From Isochrysis galbana (Eukaryota; Haptophyta; Isochrysidales; Isochrysidaceae), in contig CM030939.1 of assembly GCA_018136815.1 (NCBI GenBank), forward strand, positions 3,961,419-4,025,418: 64,000 nt of DNA, in the 5' to 3' direction. A model generated the notes under the pieces. It saw only the letters and a program-made list of their open reading frames with translations, was not told the origin of the DNA and ran no database searches. Every line of letters begins with the position of its first letter. The stretch's first letter is position 1. Below are positions 40,546 through 49,921 of the stretch, piece by piece. The position numbers and the translations under genes were made by a program.

Positions 40546-42444
40546 TTATCCAACAACCCGATCTAAATAAGCAAGCAAGCGCTCCAAGACACGAGGATCA
40601 TCCAAACCCTTGTACGTGCCGAAGGACATGGGCGATGCCAGACGGATCTGCGTAGCCAAGTTGGTGGCCGCCCGTGGCAGTCTCTCAATGTCACGTAACG
40701 GGTGAAGGAAGGTGCGCACTGTGAAGAGGATATAGTCTGAGTGCATCTCGAGGCGCCTGAGCGTCTGGTACTCAACCTGAAGGAACATAGCATTTCCTAC
40801 ACCCCACTCATCCAAGCGGCGAAGGCAACCCTCCGGACCGTCCCACTCCGTCACTGGCGCGTTGGGAAAATTGCGCGCTCGCTTGTCGAGGTTGAGCAAA
40901 CTGTGTTTCCGCAGTGGCAACCGGTAAGGGCGAGCGACGTGTTAATTCAGCGAGCGACGAGGGCCGCCACGTCCAGAGTTCCGCAAGCGGCTCGCCCAAG
41001 CCCAGGGAACCCAAGCCCATGCGCCCCTAGGCCAAACCCATGCTGGCAGCTGTGCAGCGGCTAGGGCTTAGGGCCGAGCGCACTATCTGTCGGGTGTGGG
41101 CTCGAGTGCATCCGTGAATGTGAAGGTCCAGTTCGTTCGCCACATTGGGGCGCCGACTTTGAGTCCTGCCATGGCCCGGCTAACGAGAGTGTGGAGGTGT
41201 TGAGCATAATCGCCCACGCTCGCGTGTAATTCACTTAAAGTGTGCCGCTCCCTAATGCGACACGGCAAGTCGCCAAAGGAGAAGCAGACACATGCGGCCA
41301 TCGCTCGATATTCGCCAGTCTTTTTTGGTGCCTGTGCGTGATCCCGCAAAGAAGATGCTTCCCGGCAAGTGTTGCTGCTCCTGCCCGCGTCCGCCCCATC
41401 CATCAAGATGAGGTCCTCCTGCACGAGCCGCGCAGCCGTCTCAAGCGGAGGCTCCTTGAGCTGAGTCTCCGGGGGCGCATCACGGCCTACTTTGCGCAGC
41501 CCATCGAGCGGGACAATATCGACGTGGTCTCCTATCCGTACTTGCATGACATCTTGCCCGTCCGAAGTTGAGCCACGTGTGTAGTATTGTGAAAATCGTT
41601 GTGGCAGGTAGTCCACAAGCATGTGGAGAGCCTCTTGCTGAGCCCCGTACGTTGACGGGTCAGATGCCTGGAGGACATTGTGGCGGCTCGCTGAGCCATG
41701 CGCCAGCATGCGGCGCTTCAGGCCTATCTCCCTTCCAAACGTTCGCGGCGACACTAGCACCCAATCGCGCATGTCGAGCGCCCGCAGCCCTGGGTGCAGC
41801 CGGGCCCCCCTTCTAGTGCTGATCACGCTCCGCGTGATGTCCGTATCTAGCCACTTGTACCCCTCCACCCCATCATAACTGCCATCGATGGATCGCACTG
41901 CAGTACGAGATTCCGCAGGCGCTGACGCATCTGTGGCACTTATTGGTATCGTCGCGGCCAAGTCGGCGAATGTCTCGCGGCCCGCCTTTGGCGATGGAGG
42001 ACCCCAGAACGTGAAGAGGCGTGTACACAGGAAGTTGCCAACCTCGCGCTTCTCAAATGGTTCGCCATCGCTGTCGATCGTGATAGCCGTGATCGTGCCA
42101 GCGATGCGCTCGCCGTCGTACAGCCCCTCAAAAAGTAGTGTACTGGGCGCCACCCACCGGCCTCGCTCGAGCTCTCTGCCGGCGCACTTGAGTGAGAGTG
42201 AGGCGCGCTCAGCTCCAGAGGTGGTCTCGTCGCCTGGCGCAAGGTCCCACGCCCCGTGGCAGCACGGCTGGTACGGCACCTCCACCCGGTCCTCGACGAA
42301 CCTGATGCGGCGCGGCAAGTGAGGCGTCGAGACGTCCGCGCCGCGAGTAACTGCCACGCTCACCTTCCACACGCCCGAAAGGGAGGACAGCGAACGAGAG
42401 AGGTGGCAAATGGAGCGGCGGGGTGTGCAGAGGAGCGCAAGCAT
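40546..42444 (-). CDS. heme-dependent oxidative N-demethylase-like protein (DUF3445), two exons
   Basis: Exon 1 is 42444-41084 and exon 2 is 40900-40546 (571 residues). The 183-nt phase-2 intron starts GTGCGCTCGG and ends CGGAAACACAG; it removes a TAG at the exon edge and joins EPTPDR to YLLNLDKRAR. The second half fits the HDODA/DUF3445 family: LHPGLRALDMRDWVLV, IGLKRRMLA, YGAQQEALHMLVDYLPQRF, ETAARLVQEDLILM, MAACVCFSFGD, LHASVGDYAQHLHTLVSR, WRTNWTFTF, then exon 2 FLQVEYQTLRRLEMHSDYIL and a final helix. Bacterial members are heme enzymes that demethylate small amines; the function here is inference. Residues 1-~230 form an extra, unrecognised N-terminal region starting MLALLCTPRRSICHLSRSLS, possibly a targeting sequence. 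Confidence 0.78.
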
Positions 42445-42889
42445 GGGGCAGCGAGCCGCGTGATGAGAAGGGTTGGGAGCGTTAGGGAAAGTGAAAAGAG
42501 GAGGAGGGAGGTGGGGGGGGGGGGCGGGGGGGGGGAGGGATGGGGGAGGGGGGGGGTGGCGGGGAGGAAGGGGCGCCAGGCGAGACAGACCCACCCCTCG
42601 TGGGTGGCGCCGTCCGTGCCCCCTCCGCCCCGCCCGCTCGATTATCATGAGACCTGTTAGAGTTTTCTTCTTGTCATGCTTTAAAACCCTTACTCTAGTG
42701 CTGTGTGAGACAGTGTGTCAGAGTTTTCTTGTTGTCCTAGTTTAATAGTTTAATCCTAGTGCTGAGGGACCGTGCCTCATCGGCAACGGAGCCCCTACCC
42801 CGCGATGGGGGTGTGCGCGGTTGGTGCATGGCTCGTCCGGTGTATGTGGCTAGGGATGCTAGCCAACAAGACCTCTTACAAGACTACAA
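42445..42889. other. upstream tract and dispersed repeat
   Basis: 42480-42560 is G-rich, i.e. C/T-rich on the coding strand of the minus gene. A segment near 42853-42905 (CCAACAAGACCTCTTACAAG ... GGTACCCCC) resembles 47048-47110, just upstream of the RPC7-like gene, and GGTACCCCCGCCGAGAGAC also occurs near 6340. Confidence 0.45.
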
Positions 42890-45800
42890 TTTCTAACGTG
42901 GTACCCCCGCCGAGAGACGAGAGACGAGAGATCACCCCAACTTCTACAACAATAGCGCGCTCGACGCCGCCGCTCAAGGGTACAACACCACATCGAATAA
43001 ACTCGACAAATTCGTTGAAAATCTTTTATTCGACTCAGCGGCCGCCGACCGCGCCACACGCTCCTCCAAGTGGTGGGACCTGGACCATATGGCCAAATCA
43101 CTCAACTGACGAATTGGGATGGCCCTTAGGGCCTGAGGGCAATGAGGAGGGTGGCAAGCCGGCGGCAGGCGCGGCTGAAGAGACGACTTCGGAGACGCTG
43201 ACGGGCTGAAGCCCGTCAGCGCGCGGGCCCAGACGGGATACCGGCGGAAGTTTACAAAGCGCACGAAAAGATAGTAGCACCGATCCTAACGGATCTTTAT
43301 AACCAAACATTCGATACGGGTTACATCCCGTTCACCATGAGAGAGGGAGATATCATACTCTTATACAAGAAGGGTGACGCGAGGGACCCCAGAAACTATA
43401 GGCCCATAACCCTATTACAAAGCGACTATAAAATCCTAGCGAAAATACTAACGAACCGACTTAGCAAAGTAATAGGTAACATAATCTCCGACAACCAACT
43501 AGGATTCGTGCCTAGGAGGCTGATAAGCGAGGCCACCCACCTCCTACAACTGACAAGGGCATACCTCGACGAAACGGGGGAGCCGGGCCTCCTCCTGGCA
43601 CTAGACTGGGAAAAGGCCTTCGATAGAGTCAGCTGGGAATTCTACCACCTAGCGCTCCGCCTGCTCAACTTCGGGCCGGATTTTCAACACCTAGCCAAGG
43701 CGCTTACGAGCGCAGAGGCAAGACCGATACGCACGATCAAAATCAACGGCGGCCGGAGTTACCCCTTCACGATAGGAAGCGGAATGCCCCAGGGATGCCC
43801 ACTCTCACCGCTAACCTTCCTTATAACAACGGAGGCGCTCACCCGAGCCATAAATGGGGACCCAGACATACAGGGAGTAGACCTCAACGGCTACGACCTC
43901 AAGATAAGCCAATTCGCGGACGACACGGCGCTCATCGCAAGAGACTATACGAGCCTAAAACGCTCGCTTCAATGGGTACGAGCACACGAGAGAGCCACGG
44001 GGGGCAAGACTAACGAAGCCAAATTCCAAGGCATACGCATGGGCTCGCAAATCCGTCAAAAACCGCCATGGGACATGCGCAAATACAACTGGATAGCCAG
44101 CGACCAATACTTAACGATATTAGGAGTCCCGCTAGGAGCCCCAGAAGCCCTAAAACCCTTCTGGACAGCACTAGCGGACAAAATAGACGCCAAAGCGGCA
44201 CGTCTGACGCCGATAGCGCGCCATATGACCATCTTCGGTAGAACCAACGTAGTAAACTTCATTATTTATGGCACACCGCGCTACTGGGTACAAACCTTAG
44301 CGGCCCCCAAATGGTTCCACAATAGGATCCAAAGGGCGGCCGATAAAATCCTATGGGAAAGCCCCTACACCGGCAAGACAACCAAATGGGTGGAATACCC
44401 ATGCTACCCCTTACACGGACCGGAAAATGCGACACGCACATTGGGGACCGGCCTCCTACACTGGACGGCGCACGTAAAGGCCCTCCAAGCCAAATGGATA
44501 CTAAACTATCTCAACGCGAGGAGAGCCCTATGGAAACACGCTCTCGATGCATGGTTCTGCCGGACCGGGCTAGGCCGTGGGGCCGTCCTCTCTACGACCC
44601 CCCCTAAGATGCTCACGCGGAGCATCCGAGGGAACCCAGCGCTGCCGGCATTCTGGAAAGACGCCCTAACTAACTTCAGGGCGCTGAAGATAGACCGATC
44701 TCTTCTCTCCAGAGAAGGGGCGCTCTCACAGCCGTTATGGCACAACCGTCATGATCCTCCACCGATCACCCGCCCCGCTTGGGTCAGCCTATGGGAATCA
44801 CTGAACGCGCACGTCGTGCACAACGTCTTCAAGGACCCCAACTTCACCGAGCCGTACACCCGGGAGGACTGCGAACAATACATGAACCATCTCCCCGAAA
44901 CCTTCTCTCACGCGGGAGCGCGAGTGAACAAACAAGAATTCTTAAACTCGTGGGAACATATAGTTCGACACGCCTTGAGGCTCCTAGATGAAGCGCAGGC
45001 TAGCCCGACACCACAACAGCCAGCCGCAAAGGCGCAACCGGAGAGAACTAGAGACGAGACTCGTCCGGAAAACGAGACAAGAGAAACCAAAGTGTCTGAA
45101 GAGGATAAATACATCACTAAAATGAACAACATATGGATATATACTAACACCAACTACCTGGGAGAGACCACTGGCACCACTGACGTAGCTATGCCGGGAG
45201 AAGAGACACTATTCCACACGCCGGCCAGATGGGAGAGCGGGCTCAAAGGCCCGAAGCACCTAGAGTACCCCTTAGCAGACGAATACGCGCTTAACGGCAA
45301 GATACAACTTGACCAAATCACCGTATCCGACATCACGAGCGAATACCTAGTGGGTGGCCCCAGCGACAAACCGCAACCGGCCCGAGAAAAGTGGACCCGT
45401 AAACTAGACTTGACCCGGGATGAGTGGATCCACGTGGCAAAACTATACACACACCCGATGCTCAAGCACACCGACAAACACCCCCACTTTAAACACATCA
45501 CTCATAGGAGGCTAGGCACACGAAACCGATTCGCCACGGCGACCACGGCGAAATGCAGATTATGTAAAAAACATCGCGAAAATTCGACACACCTCGCCAG
45601 ATGCCCCTCCACTCAACAAATCTTCCAGGCCGTAGAAGCGGTGACGGGGTACACGCCTAGAGTAGACAGATCGACAGCACAAAAGCTCAAAGACAGACTC
45701 TTCGTATACCCGAACACAACGACACCCGACAGCCTCAAAGCCCTCTACATCATAGCGTGGAGGTACATAATAGGTGACTTTTACAAAGTAGAATTTGACA

Positions 45801-46386
45801 ACTACACTTTCCATCACGTGCCGGTCATCGAGAAAACCCTTAGCAGATTTACGGCCCTCGCCAGAGAACTCACCCCCCGGACAAGCCCTCGACCGCACGC
45901 ACTAGCATAGCCTCACAAGGGAGAAAACCGAAGCTCAAGTCCCCGCGCGAGCTTTGCGCGCCCGTCTTTACATTCAACGATAAAGGCACACTGATGTTAG
46001 GCGGTAACCTGGCCGCAATAGCCAATGCACTCCAACTAACGGAAAAGCTAGCGTAACCGCGCATAGGCCGGCACGACGCTTCACTCACCCGCCCTGCCTC
46101 GACCCCCGTAAGCACGGAAACACTCCGCCCATCTCATAGGTCTATAAAAAGAAAACAACATAGAAACCGGTAGCCCGATGGTACAGGAGGAAGGGGAGGA
46201 AAAACCTATCGGGGATCGGTGCACACCATCTGCTGCAGGAAACCCCATTCACCCAGCCCCTAGGTAGCGCACGAGGGACGGGCCGCAAGGCAGGTGGAGC
46301 GGGGATGAGAGCGGCGGGAGAGGCTGCATGTGTTAGAGTGCATAGTCGCGCGCGCGGCGTGAATATTAAGAAGTTTTTTTTTTTTT
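42890..46386 (+). mobile_element. LINE copy 2, 5'-truncated
   Basis: Starts within the linker between endonuclease and RT (YNTTSNKLDKFVENLLFDS, SSKWWDLDHMAKS), continues through RT and the C-terminal domain, and ends with a 3' UTR related to copy 1 (CCTAGGTAGCGCACGAGGGA, GTGAATATTAAGAAG) and a T-run (46374-46386). The exact 5' boundary is uncertain by ~50 bp and no target duplication was confirmed. Confidence 0.88.
43337..45910 (+). CDS. LINE ORF: reverse transcriptase and C-terminal zinc knuckle
   Basis: 857 residues from the first Met; the same frame continues upstream to ~43238 with AEVYKAHEKIVAPILTDLYN, so this Met is internal to the RT domain. Motifs: YRPITLLQSDYKILAKILTN, QLGFVPRRLISEATHLLQLT, LALDWEKAFDRVSWEF, GMPQGCPLSPLTF, FADDTALIAR, then LGVPLGAPEALKPF in the thumb, and the terminal knuckle CRLCKKHRENSTHLARCP. 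It is similar to copy 1 throughout and intact from the RT on, but lacks endonuclease and N-terminal parts. Confidence 0.9.
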   Translation: MREGDIILLYKKGDARDPRNYRPITLLQSDYKILAKILTNRLSKVIGNIISDNQLGFVPRRLISEATHLLQLTRAYLDETGEPGLLLALDWEKAFDRVSWEFYHLALRLLNFGPDFQHLAKALTSAEARPIRTIKINGGRSYPFTIGSGMPQGCPLSPLTFLITTEALTRAINGDPDIQGVDLNGYDLKISQFADDTALIARDYTSLKRSLQWVRAHERATGGKTNEAKFQGIRMGSQIRQKPPWDMRKYNWIASDQYLTILGVPLGAPEALKPFWTALADKIDAKAARLTPIARHMTIFGRTNVVNFIIYGTPRYWVQTLAAPKWFHNRIQRAADKILWESPYTGKTTKWVEYPCYPLHGPENATRTLGTGLLHWTAHVKALQAKWILNYLNARRALWKHALDAWFCRTGLGRGAVLSTTPPKMLTRSIRGNPALPAFWKDALTNFRALKIDRSLLSREGALSQPLWHNRHDPPPITRPAWVSLWESLNAHVVHNVFKDPNFTEPYTREDCEQYMNHLPETFSHAGARVNKQEFLNSWEHIVRHALRLLDEAQASPTPQQPAAKAQPERTRDETRPENETRETKVSEEDKYITKMNNIWIYTNTNYLGETTGTTDVAMPGEETLFHTPARWESGLKGPKHLEYPLADEYALNGKIQLDQITVSDITSEYLVGGPSDKPQPAREKWTRKLDLTRDEWIHVAKLYTHPMLKHTDKHPHFKHITHRRLGTRNRFATATTAKCRLCKKHRENSTHLARCPSTQQIFQAVEAVTGYTPRVDRSTAQKLKDRLFVYPNTTTPDSLKALYIIAWRYIIGDFYKVEFDNYTFHHVPVIEKTLSRFTALARELTPRTSPRPHALA

Positions 46387-46399
46387 GAAAAGCGTTCAA

Positions 46400-46822
46400 T
46401 CGCGGAAGAGGCAGAGGAAGAGGGAAGGAGGGTGGGTGGCAGGTGGCAGGCGAAGGAGGGTGGGTGGCAGGCGAGGAGGGTGGGCAGTTTCTGCAGTTGG
46501 AATCTGCAGTTGAGCAGTTTCTACAGTTGGGCAGTTTCTGCAGTTGAGCAGTTCCCTCAAGTTGAGCGGCCCCCCTGCCGCCCACCTTGCTTTAACTACA
46601 GCCCCCCCCATCCTCGCTTGCCAGCCCCCCCTCCTCGCCTGTCAGTCCCCCTCCTCGCCTGTCAGCCTGTCAGTCCTCCTCCTCTGTCCTCTGTCAGCCC
46701 CCCCCCTCCCTCGTCCTTGCCTGCCAGCCCCCCTCCTCGCCTGCCAGCCCCCCTCCTCGCCTGTCAGTCCCCCTTCCCTCGTCTGCCACTCCTGTCGCCC
46801 CCCCCCCCCCCCCCCCCCCCCG
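46400..46822. repeat. minisatellites upstream of the RPC7-like gene
   Basis: Units like GGAGGGTGGGTGGCAGGC (46425-46485), then GCAGTTTCTGCAGTTG units (46488-46560), then CCCCCTCCTCGCCTGCCAGC units (46618-46790) and a C-run (46798-46820). No coding sequence is supported. Confidence 0.7.
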
Positions 46823-47141
46823 CGTGCCAGAATCGCGATGTACTCGTCTTCTCTGAAGCGTCCTATGGGTTGCGGGTCGCCTCCGCCTCTGCGCACGAGG
46901 CACGAGAGCCTTCTTCGCCTTGCGCCTCGTACTGTTTGTGCTCCCCATGTGATGTGCAGTCAGGTGTGGCTGCCTAGAGGGGTTTGGAAAATCAGGAAAT
47001 TGTTTTTTTCTGTAGTACATAAACACGAGCCTGAGCCTAGTTTTAATACATGCTCGCCAACAAGACACTCTACAAAACTTCTAGTAGGAGTACAATCTTT
47101 AACGGTACTAGTGCCCCCCCCTCGTCGCCCGCCTGCTCACC

Positions 47142-47885
47142 ATGTCGGGCCGCGGCCGGGGGCGCGGCCGGGGCGGCATGCCGATCAGCTACCCCGACGG
47201 CGTACTGTGTAAGCCGTACGACGTGCGCCGCTACCCGCCGCTTGCGCCCCCCTTCGGCTACTTTGGGCGAGGCACGCTGCCTGCGCACCCGGGCGTGCTG
47301 CCGGCTGAGGCCGGGGCGCTCGACGTGTGGCGCCGGCTCCGCCAGCACCCTGCGAGCTTCGAGAGCCGGATCCCGGAAGTGCAGCAGCAAGCGGATATCG
47401 AGCGCTACTCCGACCGCTACACCGCCTCCGCCACGCCGAGCACCATGTTCGTCAAGTCTTCGTACTGCCGGATGACAAGGGGCATGCACTACCCGGCTGA
47501 GCTCAACCCAGCCAAGGCCAAGGCGAAGGGTTCGAAGCGATCGCGCTCTTCAACAGGCGACATGTTCCAGGGAGTGACGTGGGCTGCCGAGGACGAGCTT
47601 GAGGTGCTCGAGGCAGCTGCGCAGGCGGAGGAAGGTGAGGGCTCAGGGTCGGAGGCGGAGGATGAGGAAGGGCGCAAGCGGAAGGACGCGGGCCGGTATG
47701 ATGACGCCGAGCCCAAGGAGGAGGGCGAAGAGGGGGACAAAGACGACGACGACGACCTCGACGATGATGAAGAGGAGGAGGAGGACGATATTCTGGGCGA
47801 GGATGGCGGGTTCGCGTACGGTGAAGGCTTTGAGGATGGTGACGATGACATAGATTCGGGTGGAGAGGACGAGCCAACGTATTGA
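47142..47885 (+). CDS. RNA polymerase III subunit RPC7 (Rpc31) homologue
   Basis: 247 residues, no intron. Start: MSGRGRGRGRGGMPISYPDG, the Gly/Arg N-terminus typical of RPC7. The middle holds the family signature ADIERYSDRYTA (animal RPC7 has DIERYSKRY), preceded by PPLAPPFGYFG. The C-terminal third is an acidic tract (EEGEEGDKDDDDDLDDDEEE) ending FEDGDDDIDSGGEDEPTY, close to the ...DEATY ending of known RPC7 proteins. It would sit in the RPC3-RPC6-RPC7 subcomplex that opens promoters and aids initiation. A complete, single-copy-looking housekeeping gene; the upstream 340 bp are minisatellite and poly-C. Confidence 0.85.
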   Translation: MSGRGRGRGRGGMPISYPDGVLCKPYDVRRYPPLAPPFGYFGRGTLPAHPGVLPAEAGALDVWRRLRQHPASFESRIPEVQQQADIERYSDRYTASATPSTMFVKSSYCRMTRGMHYPAELNPAKAKAKGSKRSRSSTGDMFQGVTWAAEDELEVLEAAAQAEEGEGSGSEAEDEEGRKRKDAGRYDDAEPKEEGEEGDKDDDDDLDDDEEEEEDDILGEDGGFAYGEGFEDGDDDIDSGGEDEPTY

Positions 47886-48244
47886 TAGGCTGCTAGATGT
47901 GGTTGTGCTGCAATCTTCTAGGAGGTGGATTCATCCAAGCGCACTTGGTGACTCCAGAGTCGCACTCTAGGGGGCGCTGCCTCATTCTGTGTTGCTCGCA
48001 GAGTTTCGTCCTGGCAATGTATTTGTCAAGACATCGGTGTAAGTAAACAAAGAAGCATTTGGCCGGCCTAGAATGTCCCGGATATCTTTCTGGATATTTG
48101 CGCAAATTTCCCGGAAATAGATAGCTCAAGGATATGGTTGAGGTATTGGATTCGCGCTGAGGCGTTGGCTCAAAAAAACCCCTCCGATCTTTGATAAAAA
48201 TAAAAAAACGTTAAGTTGCCAACTACTGCTACCACGAAATAGAT

Positions 48245-49345
48245 AAAACATCTGAGCGTCAATACCACTACCTACTCCCACTTGCCCGGTACTATCACGA
48301 CACCCCTCAGCGCACTTGCCCGTACACCTTGACGTGTGTTGTCACTAGACACATACGCATATGCACCCCTTCGAATCTCCCCCCTCGCAAACCCTCGGCT
48401 CCCGGCTCCCATTATATAACTGCCCACAAACAAGCTACAATCTACAATGAGGGAAACCGGGCGACTCTCCGGGAAAAAGCACCGGGAGCCGGGAGGGGGG
48501 TGGAGGAACCTCTCGTCGTGAAGAAGAACGGCCCTTAGCAGCTCGCGCCGCGAGCAGTCCTCGAGAAATAAGCGACTGCGCCCCGAGATACCTGCCATGG
48601 GGGTATACCAAGACGTCTTGAGCCACTCCCTTCCAAGAGGGTGCAACTCGAGGTTCCCTTTTTTTGTCACACCCCTCCCGGCTATTTAGGTATATAATTT
48701 CTACTGACCCCTAACTTCGCCCCTAACTCGGGGGTTGACCGCGCGCAAACAAAAATAAACACGGGGACCCATCAAGCCATCAAGCGGTAGGGCGGTCAAA
48801 CAGTGTTTTTTATAAGGGGTGAAAAAATGACCATCTCAGAATTGAGGAAATTTAAGGATTTTTTTCGGGAGAAAGTTCCCAATACACCCAACTAGCACAT
48901 ATCCGGGGCCCATTAGGACCCGGACCCCCCCCTTGGGCCCCCATAACAAAACGTAATCAAAAACTGACAAAAGACGCTAAAATCGCAAAAGCTCAAAAAG
49001 CCCAACTTCGAACCGATGCCGGGCGCGCTGCGTGGCCGTTTTCGACGATCCATCCGGATGGCGGACCCCACCAGATACCATATACGCATATCCCACCCGG
49101 ATGGTCACGCCAATCGGACAGGCCGCGCGCCGAACCCTCGTCGAAATCACCCACCCGCCGAGCCCATTGAACGTTGAGCCGTCGCCGAGGGAGGCCCGGA
49201 GAGCCCAACTTCGAACCGATGCCGGGCGCGCTGTGTGGCCGTTTTCGACGATCCATCCGGATGGCGGACCCCACCAGATACCATATACGCATATCCCACC
49301 CGGATAGTGAGAGTAGTGGTACTAATGCTCAGATTTTTATATTAT
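48245..49345. repeat. composite region with inverted ends
   Basis: Bounded by ATCTGAGCGTCAATACCACT (~48250) and, inverted, ATCTGAGCATTAGTACCACT (~49340). The left 340 bp match the 3' half of the 13808-14740 element. Inside are a repeat shared with 62349-62500, the AGGGCGGTCAAAC segment (48789) shared with 19523, and two ~105-bp direct copies (~49000-49104, ~49201-49305) beginning AGCCCAACTTCGAACCGATG. It could be one DNA transposon with ~30-bp ends or several overlapping insertions; no target duplication was confirmed. Confidence 0.55.
48632..48785 (+). repeat. dispersed ~150-bp repeat, copy 1
   Basis: Runs from AGAGGGTGCAACTCGAGGTT through GTCACACCCCTCCCG, TATTTAGGTATATAATTTCT and GTTGACCGCGCGCAAACA to ACCCATCAAGC. 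It matches 62349-62500 with few differences. Confidence 0.85.
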
Positions 49346-49606
49346 TACTATGTTGTCGAAATGAACCTTGCAGAAGTCCATTAAAGTTAAAATATAGCGC
49401 TAAGCTAGCAAGTACTCCAGCTTTCGTGAGTGCGGGGAGTTGGAGCCGCCTCTCATTTGTTTACTAAATAGTAATTAATCGAGCGTGAGCCCACAGAACG
49501 CTCGACTAGCCTAGACTCTCGCTCGAAGGCCGCCCCCGACCCAGGACGCTCGAGGCCCCCATTTCAAAATGCAAAATTAAGAAATGTAGACGGATAAGGA
49601 TAAGCA
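49346..49606. other. intergenic
   Basis: No gene is seen. Ends with one copy of the target duplication of the LINE tail at 49607-49837. Confidence 0.4.
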
Positions 49607-49837
49607 TAAAAAACCTTTTAATATTCTCGCCTCACGTGTGGCACTGGGATGCGCTTTCGTAGCCACGCCCATTCCCATTCCCCTTCCTCTCCCTCATTTC
49701 CCGCCTTGCGGCAACTCCCCTCGTGCTCTACTTAGGGGCTCGGGTCGTGGGGGGGCTTGAGAAGAGCGGGTTGCACCTGCCCTCAGTGGAGTGTTCTCGC
49801 CTTCCTCCTGTGCCGCTAAGTGAACTGTTGCTATTCT
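49607..49837 (-). mobile_element. 5'-truncated LINE 3' end with target duplication
   Basis: A 231-bp copy of the LINE 3' UTR in minus orientation, ending in the oligo(T) tail (A-run on the plus strand). Flanked by AATGTAGACGGATAAGCA (49838-49855) and a left copy (49583-49606) that carries an extra GGATAA unit. Typical early-stop LINE insertion. Confidence 0.82.
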
Positions 49838-49921
49838 AATGTAGACGGATAAGCAATTGATTGCTCCGGAATCATAGGGAGGTAGAGCTGCCGCGTAAAG
49901 CGGGAACAAGAAGCTGCATTT

